Below, piece by piece: positions 18,104 through 25,461 of a stretch of 64,000 nt of DNA. The position numbers and the translations under genes were made by a program. Every line of letters starts with the position of its first letter. Position 1 is the stretch's first letter. The notes under the pieces were generated by a model, which made no database searches, was not told where the DNA came from, and was given only the letters and a program-made list of their open reading frames with translations. Source of the DNA: Pseudovibrio ascidiaceicola (GTDB taxonomy: Bacteria; Pseudomonadota; Alphaproteobacteria; Rhizobiales; Stappiaceae); assembly GCF_900114245.1 (NCBI RefSeq), contig NZ_FOSK01000005.1, positions 124,001 to 188,000 of the forward strand, given 5' to 3'.

Positions 18104-19341
18104 ATAAAAATAATGTCGTTGTCATCGGTGCAGGGATCGTTGGTGTATCAGCAGCTTTATGGTTGAAGCGTGAGGGTCATGATGTGACCCTCATCGACAA
18201 AGGTGAGCCCGGCATGGGCGCGTCCTTTGGCAATGCGTGTGTTCTGGCCAGCTGCTCCGTGGCTCCAGTCACAGCACCGGGCCTGATCATGAAAGGCCCA
18301 AAGCTTCTGCTAGATCCGAACTTCCCGCTGTTCTTGCGTTGGAGCTACCTGCCGAAACTGGCTGGCTGGCTGGCACGCTATCTGTCACACGCAACGGATA
18401 AAGAAACCCGCCGTATCGCGCAGGGTCTGACGCCGATTGTTGGTGACAGCGTGGACCAGCACCATGCATTGGTGGACGGTACCAGCGCGGCAAAGTGGCT
18501 TCAGGAAAGCACCTACAGCTTTGCCTACAACGACAGAGCTGCCTTTAACGCAGACGCGTACACCTGGGAACTGCGCCGCAATGCCGGGTTTGTGCCGGAG
18601 CTGATTGAAGGCGACGCTGTTCACGAGATGGAACCGATCCTTGCCAAGAATATCAAGTTGCTGGCGTTGATGCGGGATCATGGGTTCATTCAGGACCCAG
18701 GTGCGTATGTTCAGGATCTGGTGCAGATCTTCACGGAAATGGGCGGTACGTTTGTGCAGGCTGAGGTAAAGGATTTCGATCTGTCGGGCGGCTCAATTTC
18801 AGCTGTTATGACTGATAAAGGACGTTTTGACTGTGATCGTGCGGTTCTGGCAACGGGCGTCTGGTCCAAGCCTTTGATGAATAAGCTTGGCATCAACGTG
18901 CCGCTGGAAGCTGAGCGCGGTTACCACATTTTATTCAAGAACCCGAGCGAACAGCCGAACCAGCCAATTATGGTGGCTTCCGGCAAGTTCGTGGCAACAC
19001 CAATGGCACAAGGATTGCGCTGTGCCGGTGTTGTTGAGTTTGGCGGGCTGGAAGCGGGAGCTTCCAAAGCACCTCTGGCTCTACTACGGAAAAAAGTTCG
19101 CGAGAGCTTCCCAAATCTAGAAGCGTCAAGCGAAGAGGAATGGTTGGGCTTCCGCCCTGCACCATCGGACAGTCTCCCCCTCATCGGTGAAGTGGGCAAA
19201 AGCGGTGTTTATGCAGCGTTTGGGCACCACCACATCGGCCTGACGGGCGGTCCAAAAACCGGGCGGCTGGTCTCTGATCTGATCAGCGGTAAACGCCCCA
19301 ATAACGATATAAGCCCTTACGATCCGAAAAGATTTAATTGA
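18100..19341 (+). CDS. FAD-dependent D-amino acid dehydrogenase-like oxidoreductase
   Basis: DadA/DAO-family flavoprotein, 413 residues. FAD-binding [30 protein letters not shown] is split across the N-terminus, ATGVWSKPL marks the second FAD contact, and the C-terminal [15 protein letters not shown] plus [21 protein letters not shown] is typical of DadA relatives. It oxidises an amine, probably a D-amino acid, to an imino or 2-oxo acid. The ATG overlaps the previous stop by four bases (ATGA), so translation is coupled to the enolase gene. A likely logic is epimerisation by a neighbour and then oxidation here. Confidence 0.87.
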   Translation: MNKNNVVVIGAGIVGVSAALWLKREGHDVTLIDKGEPGMGASFGNACVLASCSVAPVTAPGLIMKGPKLLLDPNFPLFLRWSYLPKLAGWLARYLSHATDKETRRIAQGLTPIVGDSVDQHHALVDGTSAAKWLQESTYSFAYNDRAAFNADAYTWELRRNAGFVPELIEGDAVHEMEPILAKNIKLLALMRDHGFIQDPGAYVQDLVQIFTEMGGTFVQAEVKDFDLSGGSISAVMTDKGRFDCDRAVLATGVWSKPLMNKLGINVPLEAERGYHILFKNPSEQPNQPIMVASGKFVATPMAQGLRCAGVVEFGGLEAGASKAPLALLRKKVRESFPNLEASSEEEWLGFRPAPSDSLPLIGEVGKSGVYAAFGHHHIGLTGGPKTGRLVSDLISGKRPNNDISPYDPKRFN

Positions 19342-19376
19342 GGGCATCACTAATTTATTCTTGGAGGAGAGTACAT

Positions 19377-20357
19377 ATGAAGAAGTCTAGTCTACTGGTC
19401 ACCTTGAGTGTTTCCGCTATGGCGTTGGGGGCAACTGCCGCTTCTGCTGAAAAGTGGGACCTGCCAATGGCGTACTCAGGGTCCAACTTCCATTCTGTAA
19501 CGGGAGCAGAATTTGCAGCTTGTATTACGTCTGGCACTGGCGGTGAAATCGAAGTAACCACTCACCCGGGCGGCTCCCTGTTTAAAGGTGGCGACATCAA
19601 GCGTGCAGTTCAGACCGGTCAGGTGCCAATCGGTGAGCGTCTGCTTTCTGGTCACCAGAACGAAAATGCTCTGTTCGGTGTGGATTCCGTTCCATTCCTC
19701 GCAACATCTTTTGATGATGCGGCAAAGCTTTGGACTGCTGCAAAGCCAGCGCTTGAGAAAGTTCTTGGCGAACAGAACCTGACCCTGTTGTATTCCGTGC
19801 CATGGCCGCCACAGGGCCTGTACTTCAAAAACGAAGTCAACTCTGTTGCTGACATGGAAGGCGTCAAGTTCCGCTCTTACAACACCGCAACTGCGCGTCT
19901 TGCTGAGCTGACAGGCATGCTGCCAGTTTCCATTGAAGCTGCTGAGATCTCTCAGGCGTTTGCAACAGGTGTTGCTGACTCCATGGTCTCCTCCGGTGCA
20001 ACAGGTTACGACCGTAAAGTTTGGGAAAGCCTCAACTACTTCTACGAAGTGGATGCATGGCTGCCGCGCAACTACATGCTCGTAAACTCTGATGTATGGT
20101 CTGGTGTTTCTGATAAGAACAAAGGCATCATTCAGGGCTGTGCAGCAACAGCAGAAGCAGCTGGCCTCAAGCGTTCCATCGACTACACAAACTTCACCCT
20201 TGATGGCCTGCGTGAGGGCGGCATGAAGGTTGAAAAGGGTAGCGACCAGATGAAAGCTGACCTGCAGGAAATTGGTGCAACCATGACCGCAGAATGGCTT
20301 GAAGCTGCTGGTGACGACGGCAAAGCTGTTGTCAGCGCGTTCAAAGCAATGAAATAA
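19377..20357 (+). CDS. dctP: TRAP transporter substrate-binding protein DctP (system 1)
   Basis: Periplasmic binding protein of 326 residues from ATG 19377, which has GGAGGAG seven bases upstream. The signal peptide runs to about residue 23 (TAASA). The body has DctP-family features: EVTTHPGGSLFKGGDIKRAVQTGQVPIGE, PPQGLYFKNEVNSVADMEGVKFRSYN in parts, and EAAEISQAFATGVADSM. The Arg in KFRSYN is the usual salt-bridge to a substrate carboxylate. It captures the pathway substrate for the DctQ and DctM proteins that follow. A strong hairpin after the gene should raise its expression over the membrane parts. Confidence 0.92.
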   Translation: MKKSSLLVTLSVSAMALGATAASAEKWDLPMAYSGSNFHSVTGAEFAACITSGTGGEIEVTTHPGGSLFKGGDIKRAVQTGQVPIGERLLSGHQNENALFGVDSVPFLATSFDDAAKLWTAAKPALEKVLGEQNLTLLYSVPWPPQGLYFKNEVNSVADMEGVKFRSYNTATARLAELTGMLPVSIEAAEISQAFATGVADSMVSSGATGYDRKVWESLNYFYEVDAWLPRNYMLVNSDVWSGVSDKNKGIIQGCAATAEAAGLKRSIDYTNFTLDGLREGGMKVEKGSDQMKADLQEIGATMTAEWLEAAGDDGKAVVSAFKAMK

Positions 20358-20363
20358 GCACGC

Positions 20364-20404
20364 AAAAGCCGGAGATCCTCTTGGAACTCCGGCTTTTCTT
20401 TTTT
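20364..20404 (+). terminator. Intra-operon terminator/attenuator after dctP 1
   Basis: AAAAGCCGGAG (20364-20374) pairs perfectly with CTCCGGCTTTT (20387-20397), followed by CTTTTTT. It lies 6 bases past the dctP stop and within the operon, a common way to make binding protein in excess of transporter. Confidence 0.85.
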
Positions 20405-20418
20405 CGAGGGGGAGAACA

Positions 20419-20952
20419 ATGAAGCTGACACGCGCACTGCGCTTAGGGCTGGATGGGATCTACAAGACAGCTGGAGTTCTTTCCGCGCTTTGTCTGATTG
20501 CCATTCTCGGACTGATTGTCGTGCAGATGCTGGCACGTTGGACGGGAGAGGTCTTTCCGGGCGCCGCAGAATATGCAGGCTATGCCATGGCCGCCGCCAG
20601 TTTCCTTGCATTTGCCAATGCCTTGAACAAGGGCATCCACATTCGCGTATCCATCCTGCACCAAATGCTGGGTAAGACAGCACAGCGCATTCTGGAAATC
20701 TGGTGTTTTGCCATTGGCTCCGCCACGATCTGGTACTTCGTGTACTACGCCTATCGTTTTGTTTACTGGTCTCACAAGTTCAATGACATCAGTCAGGGAC
20801 AGGACCGCACGCCGCTTTGGATCCCACAGGGCTTTATGTTCATTGGTGCGGTGATCCTTGCGATTGCTCTTACAGACCACCTCCTTCAACTCATTTTCAC
20901 TGGCAAGCACCGTATTGCGCCTGAACTTGAAGAAGCGGTTGCCGGAGAATAA
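20419..20952 (+). CDS. dctQ: TRAP transporter small membrane subunit DctQ (system 1)
   Basis: A protein of 177 residues with four hydrophobic segments (about 20-40, 55-75, 93-115, 133-155) and the DctQ hallmark of a buried EYAGYAMAAASFLAFANALNKG helix. GAGGGGGAG precedes the ATG. It forms the membrane complex with the large DctM subunit whose gene starts 5 bases later. Inner membrane. Confidence 0.88.
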   Translation: MKLTRALRLGLDGIYKTAGVLSALCLIAILGLIVVQMLARWTGEVFPGAAEYAGYAMAAASFLAFANALNKGIHIRVSILHQMLGKTAQRILEIWCFAIGSATIWYFVYYAYRFVYWSHKFNDISQGQDRTPLWIPQGFMFIGAVILAIALTDHLLQLIFTGKHRIAPELEEAVAGE

Positions 20953-20957
20953 GAGCA

Positions 20958-22271
20958 ATGGAAAATATAAGCATTATCATTCTGTTCCTGTTTGTCATGT
21001 TCACCTTGCTTGGCACCGGCGTCTGGGTCGGTCTGGCGCTCATGGGTGTGGCATGGGTTGGCATGGAACTGTTTACCACCCGCCCTGTTGGCGACGTGAT
21101 GTTGACGACCATCTGGTCGGCTTCCTCCTCCTGGACACTGACAGCGCTGCCGCTGTTCATCTGGATGGGTGAGATCCTCTACCGAACCCGATTGTCGGAA
21201 GATATGTTCCGCGGCCTTGCCCCCTGGATGGCCCGCCTGCCCGGTGGTCTGGTTCACACCAACATTGTTGGCTGTACCGTCTTCGCGGCGGTCTCCGGTT
21301 CGTCTGCTGCGACACTGACCACCGTTGGTAAGATGTCCATCCCCGAACTGCGTAAACGTGATTATCCGGAGAAGATGATCATTGGCACGTTGGCTGGCGC
21401 TGCAACGCTGGGTCTTATGATCCCGCCATCCCTGACGCTGATCGTTTATGGCGTGACCATCAATGAGAGTATCTCCAAGCTGTTCTTTGCAGGCATTATG
21501 CCGGGTATCGTGCTGGCTGGCATGTTCATGGCTTATGTGGCGATCACCTCCAAAGTCTCTTCCAAATGGGATCCGAAACCGGAACCGGAGATGAGCTTTG
21601 CTGAGAAGGTGAAGAACACCCGCTTCCTGCTGCCAGTGATCCTGCTGATCCTTGTTGTGATTGGCTCCATGTATCTTGGCTATGCCACAGCGACAGAAGC
21701 TGCGGCCTTTGGTGTGATCGGAAGCCTGATCCTTGCCGCGTCGCAGGGCTCGCTATCATGGAAGAGCTTCACAAGCAGCCTTATGGGGGCGACCTACACC
21801 TCCTCCATGATTGCGTTGATCCTTGCCGGTGCTGCGTTCCTGTCGCTTTCCATGGGCTTTACGGGTCTGCCGCGTGGTCTGGCTGACATGATTGCAACGC
21901 TGGAACTGAGCCGCTTTGAGCTGCTGATGGTGCTGCTGGTGTTCTACGTGATCCTCGGCATGTTCCTGGATGGTATTTCGTCCGTGGTGCTGACCATGGC
22001 TGTGGTGGAACCAATGATCCGTCAGGCCGGTATTGACCTGATCTGGTTTGGTATCTTCATCGTGGTGGTGGTTGAGATGGCGCAGATTACGCCGCCAATC
22101 GGGTTTAACCTGTTCGTGCTGCAGGGCATGACCAACTATCAGATGGGCTTCATCGCACGCGCAGCGTTCCCGATGTTCCTGATTATGGTCGCGATGGTCT
22201 TCGTTCTGATCGCGTTCCCTGAGGTCGCCACATGGCTTCCTGAGAACATCCGCAGCAGGCCCGGAGGTTAG
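20958..22271 (+). CDS. dctM: TRAP transporter large membrane subunit DctM (system 1)
   Basis: A protein of 437 residues with 12 or so membrane spans. Conserved DctM blocks are present: FAAVSGSSAATLTTVGKMSIPELRKRDYP, LGLMIPPSLTLIVYGV, and the C-terminal EMAQITPPIGFNLFVLQG. It drives sodium-coupled uptake of the acid captured by the upstream DctP. Last gene of the ThDP/enolase/DadA operon, with a terminator 37 bases later. Confidence 0.93.
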   Translation: MENISIIILFLFVMFTLLGTGVWVGLALMGVAWVGMELFTTRPVGDVMLTTIWSASSSWTLTALPLFIWMGEILYRTRLSEDMFRGLAPWMARLPGGLVHTNIVGCTVFAAVSGSSAATLTTVGKMSIPELRKRDYPEKMIIGTLAGAATLGLMIPPSLTLIVYGVTINESISKLFFAGIMPGIVLAGMFMAYVAITSKVSSKWDPKPEPEMSFAEKVKNTRFLLPVILLILVVIGSMYLGYATATEAAAFGVIGSLILAASQGSLSWKSFTSSLMGATYTSSMIALILAGAAFLSLSMGFTGLPRGLADMIATLELSRFELLMVLLVFYVILGMFLDGISSVVLTMAVVEPMIRQAGIDLIWFGIFIVVVVEMAQITPPIGFNLFVLQGMTNYQMGFIARAAFPMFLIMVAMVFVLIAFPEVATWLPENIRSRPGG

Positions 22272-22307
22272 CGCCTCTGAACCACCTGCCGTAAGTGCCG
22301 ATCTCTT

Positions 22308-22345
22308 GATGCCCCGATCTGCGAAAGTAGGTCGGGGTATTTACT
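22308..22345 (+). terminator. Terminator of the catabolic/TRAP 1 operon
   Basis: ATGCCCCGA folds on TCGGGGTAT around a GCGAAAG-type loop, followed by TTACTT. It closes the operon that begins at 15252. Confidence 0.75.
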
Positions 22346-22501
22346 TAGAGTAAGCAATCAGAGGTTCATCAACTTAGTTTGATTAAACCATTAAGTGCGC
22401 ACAGATGTTGGATTCTTCATTTCTAGATTTACGGATTTGTCCTCTGCACCTGACACTATTATCCACTTTGATTGCTCTGATTAGCCGTTGTGTGGTCACT
22501 T

Positions 22502-22524
22502 TTAAGGTAAATATATGACCTTAA
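22502..22524. promoter_or_regulatory. Perfect dyad TTAAGGT/ACCTTAA
   Basis: Seven-base perfect inverted repeat with a 9-base AT-rich spacer (22502-22508 and 22518-22524). Candidate regulator site in the region ahead of the secretion genes. No family assigned. Confidence 0.4.
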
Positions 22525-22560
22525 CGGCACCTTGGTGATATATTTTCACTATAAAATGAG

Positions 22561-22614
22561 TGTCACCCTCATATTTTTTATGTTGACACGCATATGAGTG
22601 TGACATGCATCACG
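22561..22614. promoter_or_regulatory. Inverted repeat overlapping a CRP/FNR-like site
   Basis: TGTCACCCTCATAT (22561-22574) and ATATGAGTGTGACA (22592-22605) are reverse complements with one mismatch. The right arm also begins TGTGA-CATGCA-TCACG (22599-22614), matching 9 of 10 fixed bases of the CRP consensus TGTGA-N6-TCACA. A TTGACA lies between the arms at about 22583. This suggests control by a CRP/FNR-family factor; inference only. Confidence 0.45.
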
Positions 22615-22945
22615 TCGTATGAGGTAACTTACTCAAACGTAAGGTGATTTTTATCGATAAATTTTTATGTAAGATAAATTTAATATACCCTAAGTATAAA
22701 AATTCTGATATTTCAATAATACCTAGAGTTGTATTTGTACTAAACATTTGGATAACATTTATTCTAGATCTAAAAGTATAAATTTCCTCGCCACATTTCC
22801 GCCCCAATTGCGGCCAAATATTGAACTCAGATCAGGTCACCTCCCAAAACGGGGATGTGTAACTGGCGAATTGCATCGTATCTGCAATGTGTATTCAAAG
22901 TGGTATGATGAGATTAATGCAAGTTATGCATAGGGGATTTGATTA

Positions 22946-23264
22946 GAACTTCAGGTCATTGAAGTTCGTTGGGTGGCACGAAACGTTACTCAAAACGTTT
23001 GTCGCTATGAGGCATGCTCATTGTGAGCATTTAGCGAAGCTGGGAGGCTAGGCTATGACATATATTCGTAGTGTAGACTTGCATTCTGAATGCGGCATTA
23101 GCAGTGTTCGGGTGCGTCCAGGGACTTCTCCGAAATAGAGAACCGACTTGGATTGGGAACCTTTGAAGCCAACACGCAACGTGTAGCCATCTGAAGGACC
23201 TCCTGCCAGCGGTATCACACCAACAATTTAGCATCACTGTGCCTTGGAGTGCGCTCCGGGAGCG
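22946..23264 (+). ncRNA. Candidate structured leader or small RNA
   Basis: A run of perfect stems in about 320 bases: GAACTTCA/TGAAGTTC (22946-22967), AAACGTT/AACGTTT (22981-23000), ATGCTCA/TGAGCAT (23014-23030) enclosed by CGCTA/TAGCG, GCATTC/GAATGC (23081-23093), TTCTC/GAGAA (23126-23142) and CGCTC/GAGCG (23252-23264). It ends about 40 bases before the small secreted protein start. No known RNA family recognised; strand chosen from the downstream gene. Confidence 0.4.
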
Positions 23265-23303
23265 GTGAAACTTATCTAACTTTTGTCTGAAAGGGATAAA
23301 GAC

Positions 23304-23657
23304 ATGGGCTGGTGGAATCCATTCAAAGCAATCGCAAACGTCGTAACCAAAGCTGTTAGCGCAGTCATCGAAGGCGTTTCAACTGCACTCGGCGAGCCAG
23401 AGCTCGGCAAAAAGATTGCAGGCGTATTTGAAGCAGTGGTCGACACCGTTGTTGATGTTGTCGTGGACATAGCCGTGGGGGTTGCCACATCAAACCCAGT
23501 TACGGCTGTTGTCAGCGTCATCACCAACATCGCTGAAGGTGTGAAGGACGTTTATGACGCCCTCAACCCTGCATCTGAAACTGTAGAAGTTGCTGCAGCA
23601 GATGCACCAGTGCTGGAAGGCAATGCAGACTACGGTTCTGATGACATGTTGATGTAA
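23304..23657 (+). CDS. Small hydrophobic protein, likely type I secretion substrate
   Basis: A protein of 117 residues from ATG 23304 (AAGGGAT eight bases upstream; a TTG at 23283 is less likely). No cysteine, no N-terminal signal peptide and no RTX glycine repeats. It begins with the aromatic/basic stretch WWNPFKAIA, continues as amphipathic Val/Ala/Gly-rich helices (VVDTVVDVVVDIAVGV), then an acidic tail ending GSDDMLM. An acidic residue followed by a few hydrophobic ones at the very C-terminus resembles the secretion signal of PrtD-type substrates. The PrtD-like ABC gene starts 10-20 bases later. I know no matching family; a small secreted toxin, bacteriocin-like or surface protein is possible. 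Confidence 0.75.
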   Translation: MGWWNPFKAIANVVTKAVSAVIEGVSTALGEPELGKKIAGVFEAVVDTVVDVVVDIAVGVATSNPVTAVVSVITNIAEGVKDVYDALNPASETVEVAAADAPVLEGNADYGSDDMLM

Positions 23658-23667
23658 TCAGAACGGT

Positions 23668-25461
23668 TTGGGCGCCATGAGCTTGGGTGTGGCGCCCGAA
23701 CCAACCCAGCATAAAAACAACAAGCTGGAGGGTATTTTGGGTAAGTCGTTACAAGAGCACACATCCTATATTTCCAACGCCTTTCGTAAATTGTACCGGG
23801 CGTTTTGGGGCATTGGTGGCATCAGCATGTTAATCAACCTGCTTATGCTGACCGGCCCTTTGTTCATGCTGCAGATTTATGATCGTGTCTTGTCCAGCAG
23901 CTCTGTGCCAACGCTTGTTGTTCTCAGCCTGTTTGTGGCTGTGCTTTATATCTTCTACGGAATTCTTGATGGTCTGCGGAACCGTTTGTTGCTGCGTGTT
24001 GGTCAACACGTGGATGAGCAGCTGACGGGCCTCGCCTTTGAAGCCTCAACCCGTGTCCCGCTGGTTATGGGTGCTGAGGGCGAACGCTCCAGACCTGTCA
24101 GTGATCTGGACTCCATCCGGCAGTTCCTGTCCGGCTCCGGTCCTTCCGCTATCTTCGACATGCCATGGATGCCGCTGTATCTGGGCATCGTGTTTCTGTT
24201 TCACCCGCTTTTGGGCACCATGGCTCTTATTGGTGCCTTGTTCATCTGCGCTTTGATTGCGCTGAACGAGTTGTCTTCTCGTCGTCCGGCTGCAAACACG
24301 GCTGTTGAGGCCAACAAGCGCACCACATTGATTGAAGCATGCCGCCGCAATGCCGAGAGCATTGAGGCCATGGGCATGATCGACCATTTGCGTGACCGGT
24401 GGGAGGATAACAATGATGTCTTCCTTGGTCGCCAGCGGGCAGCCTCTGATCGCTCCAACATCTTCACCACTATGATCAAGACCCTGCGGTTCATGCTGCA
24501 GTCCGGTATTCTTGCCCTTGGAGCCTGGCTGGTCATTCAGCAGGAAGTCTCTGCAGGCGTTATGATCGCGTCCTCCATTATGACGGCCCGTGCACTGGCT
24601 CCGGTTGAAATGGCAATCGTCAACTGGCGTGGTTTTGTGGCCGCCAGAGTTGGCATTTCGCGCCTTCAGGAAATCTTTGCGACGCAGGCAAAGCCGAAAG
24701 AGCGAGTATCCATTCCGTTCCCGCAGGAGTCGGTTGTTGTTGAAGGCTTGTTCTGCGGTCCGATTGCAGCAAAGGAGGCCTTCGTCAAAAACGTTTCTCT
24801 GGAACTGAAAGCTGGCGATGGTCTGGGCATCATCGGGCATTCCGGGTCAGGCAAGTCGACGCTGACAAGAGCGATGGTTGGCATCACCAATCCGCTGAAA
24901 GGCTCGATCCGTTTTGATGGCGCGGAGCTGGACCAGTGGAGCGCGATGGATCGTGGTGACTTCATAGGCTACTTGCCGCAGGACATTCAGCTCTTTGATG
25001 GCACCATTGCGGAGAACATCCAGCGGTTTAAGCCGGATGAAGACAGCGACAAGCTGATTGCAGCCGCCCGCATGGCCAACGTGCACGACCTGATCGTGAG
25101 CCTGCCGGAAGGTTACAACACAGTGATCGGCGCAACTGGCAACGGCTTGTCCGGTGGCCAGCGTCAGCGGATCGCACTGGCTCGTGCGCTTTATGGCAAT
25201 CCGTTCCTGATCGTACTTGATGAGCCGAACTCCAATCTGGATGCCGAAGGCGAAGCCGCTCTGACCAATGCTATCCATGACATGCGCGAGCGTGGCTCTA
25301 TCGTCATCGTGGTTGCGCACCGTCCGGCTGCAACGTCGGCAGTCGATCAGATCCTCGTGATGAATGAGGGTGAAGCGGAAGCTATTGGCGCAAAAGACAA
25401 GATTATGAAGCAGGTGATTGCTCCGCTTCGCAAGCCGCAGGAGGTCGCGTTAAATGGCTAG
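23668..25461 (+). CDS. Type I secretion ABC transporter, PrtD family
   Basis: Fused permease-ATPase of up to 597 residues. Six membrane helices lie in about 45-330. The nucleotide-binding domain has Walker A GHSGSGKST (about 390-398), Q-loop YLPQDIQLF, signature LSGGQRQR (about 494), Walker B FLIVLDEP and H-loop VAHRP. The absence of an N-terminal peptidase domain places it with PrtD/HasD rather than leader-cleaving exporters. The start is uncertain: TTG 23668, ATG 23677, or TTG 23737, which alone has a strong GGAGGG upstream. It exports, with the following HlyD protein and an unlinked TolC, most likely the 117-residue protein encoded just upstream. Confidence 0.93.
   Translation: MGAMSLGVAPEPTQHKNNKLEGILGKSLQEHTSYISNAFRKLYRAFWGIGGISMLINLLMLTGPLFMLQIYDRVLSSSSVPTLVVLSLFVAVLYIFYGILDGLRNRLLLRVGQHVDEQLTGLAFEASTRVPLVMGAEGERSRPVSDLDSIRQFLSGSGPSAIFDMPWMPLYLGIVFLFHPLLGTMALIGALFICALIALNELSSRRPAANTAVEANKRTTLIEACRRNAESIEAMGMIDHLRDRWEDNNDVFLGRQRAASDRSNIFTTMIKTLRFMLQSGILALGAWLVIQQEVSAGVMIASSIMTARALAPVEMAIVNWRGFVAARVGISRLQEIFATQAKPKERVSIPFPQESVVVEGLFCGPIAAKEAFVKNVSLELKAGDGLGIIGHSGSGKSTLTRAMVGITNPLKGSIRFDGAELDQWSAMDRGDFIGYLPQDIQLFDGTIAENIQRFKPDEDSDKLIAAARMANVHDLIVSLPEGYNTVIGATGNGLSGGQRQRIALARALYGNPFLIVLDEPNSNLDAEGEAALTNAIHDMRERGSIVIVVAHRPAATSAVDQILVMNEGEAEAIGAKDKIMKQVIAPLRKPQEVALNG

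Larger units (their letters stand above)
22346..23303. other. AT-rich, gene-free region upstream of the T1SS substrate gene
   Basis: About 950 bases without a credible gene. The left two thirds (to about 22800) are clearly AT-richer than the flanks and hold several dyads. The right third (22946-23264) contains a row of short perfect hairpins. Small open frames here lack ribosome sites and coding character. The region probably contains the promoter, regulatory sites and a long structured leader or small RNA for the small secreted protein gene. Confidence 0.6.

Noticed and set aside
22610-22933. Small frames of 65 and 61 residues in the AT-rich region
   Set aside because: No ribosome binding site and composition like random AT-rich DNA; no family resemblance.
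23031-23237. 68-residue reverse frame in the leader of the secreted-protein gene
   Set aside because: Trp/Cys-rich with no coding signal; the hairpins explain the region better.
22346-23303. Possible transposon or integrated element remnant
   Set aside because: AT-rich composition raised the idea, but no transposase fragments, terminal repeats or target duplications could be seen.
24046-24840. 264-residue reverse-strand frame inside the PrtD-like gene
   Set aside because: Codon-pattern shadow of the ABC transporter, with no domain.
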